Assembly: GCA_004554105.1 (NCBI GenBank)
Contig: SFNW01000025.1
Coordinates: 1-18,888, forward strand
Length of the DNA: 18,888 nt
Direction: 5' to 3'
Source: Clostridiales bacterium
Lineage (GTDB): Bacteria > Bacillota > Clostridia > Oscillospirales > CAG-272
Shown here: positions 14,485-18,888 of the stretch, one piece after another
Layout of the letters: each line of letters opens with the position of its first letter
Numbering within the stretch: position 1 is the first letter of the stretch
Notes under the pieces: generated by a model
What the model saw: only the letters and a program-made list of their open reading frames with translations
Databases searched by the model: none
What the model was told of the DNA's origin: nothing
Position numbers and translations under genes: made by a program

Positions 14485-16767
14485 TTACTTTTCCTCCGCC
14501 TCGGGCAATTCGGGTGCGTCCGCTCTATAGCCGCAGTCCTTATCGTGGCAAACGTACTGGTTTTTGCCTTTTTTGCGGAAAAGCATCTTGCCGCAGTCGG
14601 GGCATTTTTCGTTTGTCGGCATATCCCACGACGAAAAATCGCATTCGGGATAGCGCGAGCAGCTGTAGAAGACCGAACGCTTCTTGCCGGTCTTCGAGAC
14701 GATGGGCGCGCCGCACTTCGGGCAGGCTACCCCGATTTCGCGAGCGGGCTGCTTGGTGAATTTGCACTTCGGATAATTTGCGCAGGCGTAGAAACTGCCG
14801 TATCTGCCGGTGCGCATCACCATATCGCCGCCGCAGAGCTCGCACTTGAAGTCGGCGACGACCTGCGGCTTTTCTTTCGGCGCGGCTTCCTTGCCGTCCG
14901 CGCCGAGCGGCTTGGTATTCTTGCATTCGGGATAGTTCGGGCAGGCGGCAAATCTGCCGAAACGCCCGTTTTTGACAATCATGCGGCTGCCGCACTTTTC
15001 GCAGATGATGTCGGTCTCCTCGGCGGGAACCTCGATACTGTTTTCCTTCAGCTTTTCCTCCGCCGTCTCAAGCGAGCTTTCAAAACCGCCGTAGAAAGAG
15101 GACAGCACCTCCTCTGCGGTCGTTTCGCCGCGGGCGATGTCGTCAAAGCGCGTTTCCATCTGTGCGGTAAAGGCGTAGTCGACGACCTCGGGGAAGTTCT
15201 CCATCAAGAGCTTGGTCGTGACCTCGCCGAGCGAAGTCGGCACAAGCGCCCTGCCCTCGCGGGAGACGTAATGCCGATCGACAATCGTCGTGATAATCGA
15301 GGTATAGGTACTCGGACGTCCGATTCCCTTTTCTTCGAGGAATTTAATCAGCGACGCCTCGGTAAAGCGCGGGGGCGCCTCGGTAAAGTGGCGCACGCTG
15401 TCAAAGTCGTTGACCGGCAGGCGGTCGTTTTCGTGAATCGTCGGAATCTTCTCGTTCTTGCCGACCTCGCCGTTTTCGTTCTTCGGCGCTTCGTCGACCG
15501 ACTCCTCGTAAACCGCCATATAGCCTTGGAATTTGACCGTGTAGCCGCTGGTGCGGAAGGTGTACCCGTTCGCGTCGAAATCGACGGTCTCGGTGTCCAG
15601 CACCGCAGACGCCATCTGGCTTGCGACAAAGCGGTCCCAAATCAACTTATACAGCTTATATTGGTCGCTCGTCAGATACTTGCGGATATGCGCAGGCTCA
15701 AGTGTGACATTGGAGGGGCGAATCGCCTCGTGCGCGTCCTGTGCGTTTGCCTTGGTCTTATAGACGCGCGGGCGGGTCGGGCGATAGCTTTCGCCGTATT
15801 TTGCGCCGATCAGTTCAAGTGCCGCCGCCTGTGCCTCGGTCGAAATGCGGAGCGAGTCGGTACGCATATAGGTGATAATACCTTGTACGCCGCCGTTTTC
15901 GGGACCGAGATTGATGCCCTCGTACAGCTCCTGTGCGACACGCATGATGCGCTGCGACTGGAAGCCGAGCTTGCGCGAAGCTTCCTGCTGCATGGTCGAG
16001 GTCGTAAAGGGCGGCGCGGGCTGCTTGGTTTTCGCGCTCTTTTTGACCGAGGTGCAGACGAACGCGTCCTTGCCGATTTCGGCAAGCACGCGGCGAACGT
16101 CCTCCTCGGAGGCAAGCTTCACCTTGCCCTTGCCCTTGCCGACAAGGCGCGCCTTGACCGGCTTACCGTCGACAGACGAAAGCAGCGCGTCAACAGTCCA
16201 GTATTCCTGCGGAACGAACGCGCGAATCTCAGCCTCGCGCTCAACGATAATCCGCGCCGCGACGGTCTGCACGCGCCCTGCGGAAAGCCCGCTCTTGACG
16301 CTCTTCCAAAGGAACGGACTGAGCTTGTAGCCGACGATGCGGTCGAGAATGCGTCTTGCCTGCTGGGAATTGACGAGATCAATGTCAATTTCGCGCGGGT
16401 GCTTGATTGCGTCCTTGATTGCCGTCTTTGTGATTTCGTTGAACGCCACGCGGCTGCACTTCTCGGGCGGCAGCTCAAGCGCGGTGGCAAGATGCCACGA
16501 AATCGCCTCTCCCTCGCGGTCAGGGTCGGTCGCGAGAAAGACTTTGTTTGCGGCTTTTGCGTCCTTTTTCAGCGACTTGATGAGGTCGCCCTTGCCGCGG
16601 ATATTGATGTAATGCGCCGCGAAATCATGCTCGATATCTACACCGAGCGAACTTTTCGGCAGGTCGCGAACGTGTCCGTAGGACGCGACGACCTTATAGT
16701 TGCTTCCGAGATAGCCTTTTATCGTGCTCGCCTTTGCGGGAGACTCCACGATGACCAAGTTTGCCAT
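14485..16767 (-). CDS. topA: DNA topoisomerase I (type IA)
   Basis: TopA relaxes negative supercoils through a 5'-phosphotyrosine intermediate. The 760-residue protein has the Toprim domain (NLVIVESPAKA at 3-13; acidic ATDPDREGEAISWH at 79-92), the SAGRVQTVA segment (172-180) and catalytic Tyr300 in ITYMRTDSLR. The C-terminus carries four consecutive four-cysteine zinc-ribbon modules (about residues 590-750), each with CxxC followed by CPNYPEC-, CANYPKC-, CSRYPEC- or CHDKDC-like pairs. I prefer the ATG at 16767, where the conserved MANLVIVESPAKA begins, over a GTG four codons earlier. The leader from dprA (56 bases) contains a small hairpin between a Shine-Dalgarno-like AGGAAAGGA and the start. 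The stop abuts the trmFO start. Confidence 0.97.
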   Translation of the reverse strand: MANLVIVESPAKASTIKGYLGSNYKVVASYGHVRDLPKSSLGVDIEHDFAAHYINIRGKGDLIKSLKKDAKAANKVFLATDPDREGEAISWHLATALELPPEKCSRVAFNEITKTAIKDAIKHPREIDIDLVNSQQARRILDRIVGYKLSPFLWKSVKSGLSAGRVQTVAARIIVEREAEIRAFVPQEYWTVDALLSSVDGKPVKARLVGKGKGKVKLASEEDVRRVLAEIGKDAFVCTSVKKSAKTKQPAPPFTTSTMQQEASRKLGFQSQRIMRVAQELYEGINLGPENGGVQGIITYMRTDSLRISTEAQAAALELIGAKYGESYRPTRPRVYKTKANAQDAHEAIRPSNVTLEPAHIRKYLTSDQYKLYKLIWDRFVASQMASAVLDTETVDFDANGYTFRTSGYTVKFQGYMAVYEESVDEAPKNENGEVGKNEKIPTIHENDRLPVNDFDSVRHFTEAPPRFTEASLIKFLEEKGIGRPSTYTSIITTIVDRHYVSREGRALVPTSLGEVTTKLLMENFPEVVDYAFTAQMETRFDDIARGETTAEEVLSSFYGGFESSLETAEEKLKENSIEVPAEETDIICEKCGSRMIVKNGRFGRFAACPNYPECKNTKPLGADGKEAAPKEKPQVVADFKCELCGGDMVMRTGRYGSFYACANYPKCKFTKQPAREIGVACPKCGAPIVSKTGKKRSVFYSCSRYPECDFSSWDMPTNEKCPDCGKMLFRKKGKNQYVCHDKDCGYRADAPELPEAEEK
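14493..14497 (-). promoter_or_regulatory. Shine-Dalgarno for trmFO inside the end of topA
   Basis: GGAGG on the minus strand lies in the last codons of topA (within Glu-Glu-Lys), eight bases before the TTG start of trmFO. It decides the start of trmFO at a non-ATG codon directly abutting the topA stop, so terminating ribosomes could restart. Confidence 0.8.
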
Positions 16768-16777
16768 ATATCCAAAC

Positions 16778-16793
16778 ACTGCGAAAACGCAGT
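16778..16793 (-). promoter_or_regulatory. Small hairpin in the topA leader
   Basis: On the minus strand ACTGCG-TTTT-CGCAGT is a perfect 6-bp stem with a T4 loop. It lies directly after the purine-rich AGGAAAGGA (16795-16803) and ten bases before the topA ATG. With the hairpin formed, the Shine-Dalgarno would sit about 11 bases from the start; without it, about 27. It could influence topA initiation. It is not followed by a strong T run, so a terminator is unlikely. Confidence 0.45.
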
Positions 16794-16823
16794 TCCTTTC
16801 CTGTTTTTATTCGGTTTGCGCCG

Positions 16824-18071
16824 TCAGACGCGGGTATAGAAATTACCCGGGAGCTGCTTGATGACGCCCTTGCAAGTCAGCGCAAGCAGATGCGTCAGCA
16901 CGTCGGGCACCGACTCGCCGCTGCTGTTGACAATCAAGTCCACGCTCACCTTTCCGCTTTCGGGAATGCAGCCGTAGATTTTCTTTTCAAGGTCGCTCAT
17001 CGGCACGAATTTTTCCTCGACCGCAGCCGCCTGCACATCGCCGCGAATCGTATCCGGGCTGTCGTCAGGCTCGGGCTTGCTCTTTCTGACCTTTGACCAC
17101 GAGAGTTTATTCGTGCGTGTGCCGACGCTGTAATAGCTCTCGGCTTTTGCCGCATTGTAGTTCATCGCGCCGATACCGCTTGCGTCCAGTTCGGGGAAAT
17201 GTGCCGGCTCGAACAGTTCGAGAATATCGGCGGGCGAGGTGGTCATGTGTGCGCCCTGCCGAATCAGTTCGTTTGCACCGACGCTGTTCGGCATATTGAT
17301 TGCACCCGGGACGGCAAAGAGCGGTCTGCCCTGCGTCAGCGCATTGCGCGCCGTAATCAGTGCGCCGCTGTTTTCGGGTGCTTCGACGACGAGAACGCAC
17401 CTTGCAAGACCGCTGATCAAACGGTTTCGCTGCGGGAAATTGCGCGCGTCCGGCTCTGCGCCGGGCGGGTATTCGCTGACGGCAAAGCCGTCGCGCAGAA
17501 TAGACTTATACAGCTTTGCGTGCGTCTTCGGATAAACGACGTCAAGCCCGCTGCCGAGTACGACCGCGGTCGGCATCTGCGCATCGAGCGAGCCTGCCGC
17601 CGCCATGCCGTCAATGCCGAGTGTCATGCCGCTGATAATGACCGCCCCCGCAGAAGCGAGGTCGTAGCTGTAGCGGTACGCCACGTCGCGCCCGTAATCG
17701 CTCATCATGCGTGTGCCGACCACCGCGACGCCGAGTTTGCGGTCAAAGTCGATCGGTTTGCCCGTAAAATAGAGTACCGCGGGCGGCTTGTCAATCTGCT
17801 TGAGCAGACGCGGGTAGCGCGGGTCTGCATAAGACATCACGCCGATGCCGAGTTTGCGGCAGTCGTCGAGAATGCGCTCCGCACGGTCGGTCTCCTTGTC
17901 AAGCAGGCGAAGCAGCACCGATTCCGGCACGCCCTCGACCGACAGAATCGCGCCGCGGTCTGCGTCGTAGATGTCCTTTGCGGACGGAAAATTTTCAAGA
18001 AGCGCGTTCAGATACGGGCTGGCGGTGCCGAGGCGAACCCCGAGCCACGTCCAATAGAGGCTTTCACGCAT
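16824..18071 (-). CDS. dprA: DNA processing protein DprA
   Basis: DprA binds incoming single-stranded DNA and loads RecA during natural transformation; it is also kept in bacteria not known to be competent. The 415-residue protein has an N-terminal helical (SAM/HhH-like) region (1-90) and the Rossmann-type core: VVGTRMMSDYG (117-127), SGMTLGIDGMAAAGSL (147-162), GSGLDVVYP (173-181), SEYPPG (199-204), FPQRNRLISGLA (212-223) and VVEAPENSGALITARNAL (228-245). A low-complexity linker (about 290-356) leads to a C-terminal winged helix (about 357-415). The ATG at 18071 has AGGAG eight bases upstream. dprA upstream of topA is a standard Firmicutes order. No other competence gene is in the window. 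Confidence 0.97.
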   Translation of the reverse strand: MRESLYWTWLGVRLGTASPYLNALLENFPSAKDIYDADRGAILSVEGVPESVLLRLLDKETDRAERILDDCRKLGIGVMSYADPRYPRLLKQIDKPPAVLYFTGKPIDFDRKLGVAVVGTRMMSDYGRDVAYRYSYDLASAGAVIISGMTLGIDGMAAAGSLDAQMPTAVVLGSGLDVVYPKTHAKLYKSILRDGFAVSEYPPGAEPDARNFPQRNRLISGLARCVLVVEAPENSGALITARNALTQGRPLFAVPGAINMPNSVGANELIRQGAHMTTSPADILELFEPAHFPELDASGIGAMNYNAAKAESYYSVGTRTNKLSWSKVRKSKPEPDDSPDTIRGDVQAAAVEEKFVPMSDLEKKIYGCIPESGKVSVDLIVNSSGESVPDVLTHLLALTCKGVIKQLPGNFYTRV

Positions 18072-18112
18072 ACCGAATGCTCCTTTGCTGAAAATTTAAA
18101 CTGTCTTTCGGT

Positions 18113-18888
18113 CTACCGCTGCAGATAAGCGAGAATCGACGCCGCCGTCGCCGCGTTGAGCGATTCGGAGGTCTTTGCGATGGGAATATACACGCTGCCG
18201 GTGCAGAGTGCCGATACCTCGGCGGGAATCCCATGCCCCTCGTTGCCGATAACAAAGCAGTCCGTCCGACCAAGCGTGAGCGCGTCGGAGGACATCGCGC
18301 CGTCGCGCAGTTCCGCCGCAAACACCCGTCTGCCCGCCGCAGTCAAAGCCTGCACGGCGGAAGCAAAATCCGACACCGCGTCCACGCGGAGCCGAAACAG
18401 CGCACCCATTGCCCCGCGCAGTGTGCGCGGATTGTAAAGGTCGGCACAGTCGTCGCTGACAAGCAGGCGGTCAAAGCCGAATGCCGCCGCACTGCGCACG
18501 ATAGTCCCGAGGTTCCCGGGGTCGCGCACCGCGTACAGCAGCATGAGCTTCTCATTCCGGTACGCCGCAGCGTCATTTCTTTCTATTTTATATAATTTTC
18601 TGAAATTGTCAAGATGTTTTATGACCGCGACTACGCCGTCGGGCGATTTTTCGGTGTTGAGTTTTTCAAAAACAGGCGGCGCCACGCGGTACACGCGCGT
18701 ATTTTCGTATGCGCCCGATTCTTTCATTTTTTCAAGTGCGCGCGCGATAATCGGGTTGTCCTTGCCGTCAAGCAGCAGCACCGCCTCGATGTCGGCGCGG
18801 CAGTTCACCGCCTCGTCAAGCAGCTTTGCACCGTCGCACAGAAACAATTTTTCGCGCAAGCGGTATTTTTTATCCGCAAGCTTTGCGT
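18113..18888 (-). CDS. TrmH/SpoU-family RNA 2'-O-methyltransferase (5' end outside the window)
   Basis: This SPOUT-class methyltransferase is expected to 2'-O-methylate a ribose in rRNA or tRNA using SAM; the exact target cannot be told. The three SPOUT motifs are present: DPGNLGTIVRSAAAFGF with NPRTLRGAMGALF, then VIGNEGHGIP, then IPIAKTSESLNAATAAS, which forms the C-terminal knot. An N-terminal substrate-binding domain precedes them. A TTG at 18859 could be read as a start, but the frame stays open to the window edge. The extra residues (KLADKKYR then LREKLFLCDGAKLL) match the usual family N-terminus, so the gene is truncated by the window and its start lies beyond 18888. It ends 41 bases before dprA and probably shares its transcript. 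Confidence 0.93.
   Translation of the reverse strand, partial: AKLADKKYRLREKLFLCDGAKLLDEAVNCRADIEAVLLLDGKDNPIIARALEKMKESGAYENTRVYRVAPPVFEKLNTEKSPDGVVAVIKHLDNFRKLYKIERNDAAAYRNEKLMLLYAVRDPGNLGTIVRSAAAFGFDRLLVSDDCADLYNPRTLRGAMGALFRLRVDAVSDFASAVQALTAAGRRVFAAELRDGAMSSDALTLGRTDCFVIGNEGHGIPAEVSALCTGSVYIPIAKTSESLNAATAASILAYLQR

Noticed and set aside
14359..16839. Plus-strand open frame of 826 codons opposite trmFO and topA
   Set aside because: This is an antisense shadow of topA and trmFO from codon bias, with no ribosome site, promoter or recognisable domain.
18113..18859. Complete methyltransferase gene starting at TTG 18859
   Set aside because: The frame stays open upstream to the window edge, and the extra residues match the usual family N-terminus. 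The gene is therefore truncated by the window, not complete.
1..18888. Mobile elements, CRISPR arrays, defence systems, tRNA or rRNA genes
   Set aside because: I looked for transposase-like genes, repeat-spacer periodicity, tRNA-like structures and unknown gene clusters on both strands. Nearly every base belongs to a recognised housekeeping gene.

Overview
This is an ordinary, compact chromosomal housekeeping segment, most likely from a moderately GC-rich Firmicute of the Clostridia (an Oscillospiraceae/Ruminococcaceae-type genome is my guess; no species can be named). The basis is gene content and order: dprA-topA-trmFO, plsX-rnc-smc-ftsY and nadD-yqeK-LCP-rsfS-leuS are arrangements characteristic of that phylum. 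TrmFO, YqeK and YhbY point the same way. All 14 genes lie on the minus strand and are read from high to low coordinates. I see no mobile element, CRISPR array, tRNA, rRNA, prophage or obviously transferred DNA.

Reading in the direction of transcription, the first block (18888 to 11362) holds the 3' part of a TrmH/SpoU-family RNA methyltransferase cut by the window edge, then dprA, topA, trmFO, plsX and rnc. These are tightly spaced: topA and trmFO abut exactly, and trmFO and plsX share an ATGA. The block ends in a perfect 22-bp hairpin four bases from the rnc stop codon.

The second block (11274 to 107) starts with a near-consensus sigma-A promoter (TTGAAA, 17 bp, TATAAT) inside the only sizeable gap in the window (178 bp). 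It holds smc, ftsY, rdgB, yhbY, nadD, yqeK, an LCP-family wall-assembly gene, rsfS and leuS. Five junctions here are overlaps of 11, 14, 14, 14 and 20 bases, all in the same relative phase, which suggests translational coupling. The block joins chromosome segregation (SMC), membrane targeting (FtsY), nucleotide-pool cleaning (RdgB), NAD synthesis (NadD), ribosome assembly and silencing (YhbY, RsfS), Ap4A turnover (YqeK), wall-polymer attachment (LCP) and Leu-tRNA charging (LeuS).

Past leuS, the last 106 bases hold a second near-consensus promoter (TTGACT, 17 bp, TATAAT), a perfect 17-bp palindrome just downstream of its predicted start site, and a strong Shine-Dalgarno at the window edge. Together they are the control region of a regulated gene that begins just outside the window. 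This and the rnc hairpin are the most interesting non-coding signals. I found no convincing undescribed multi-gene system.
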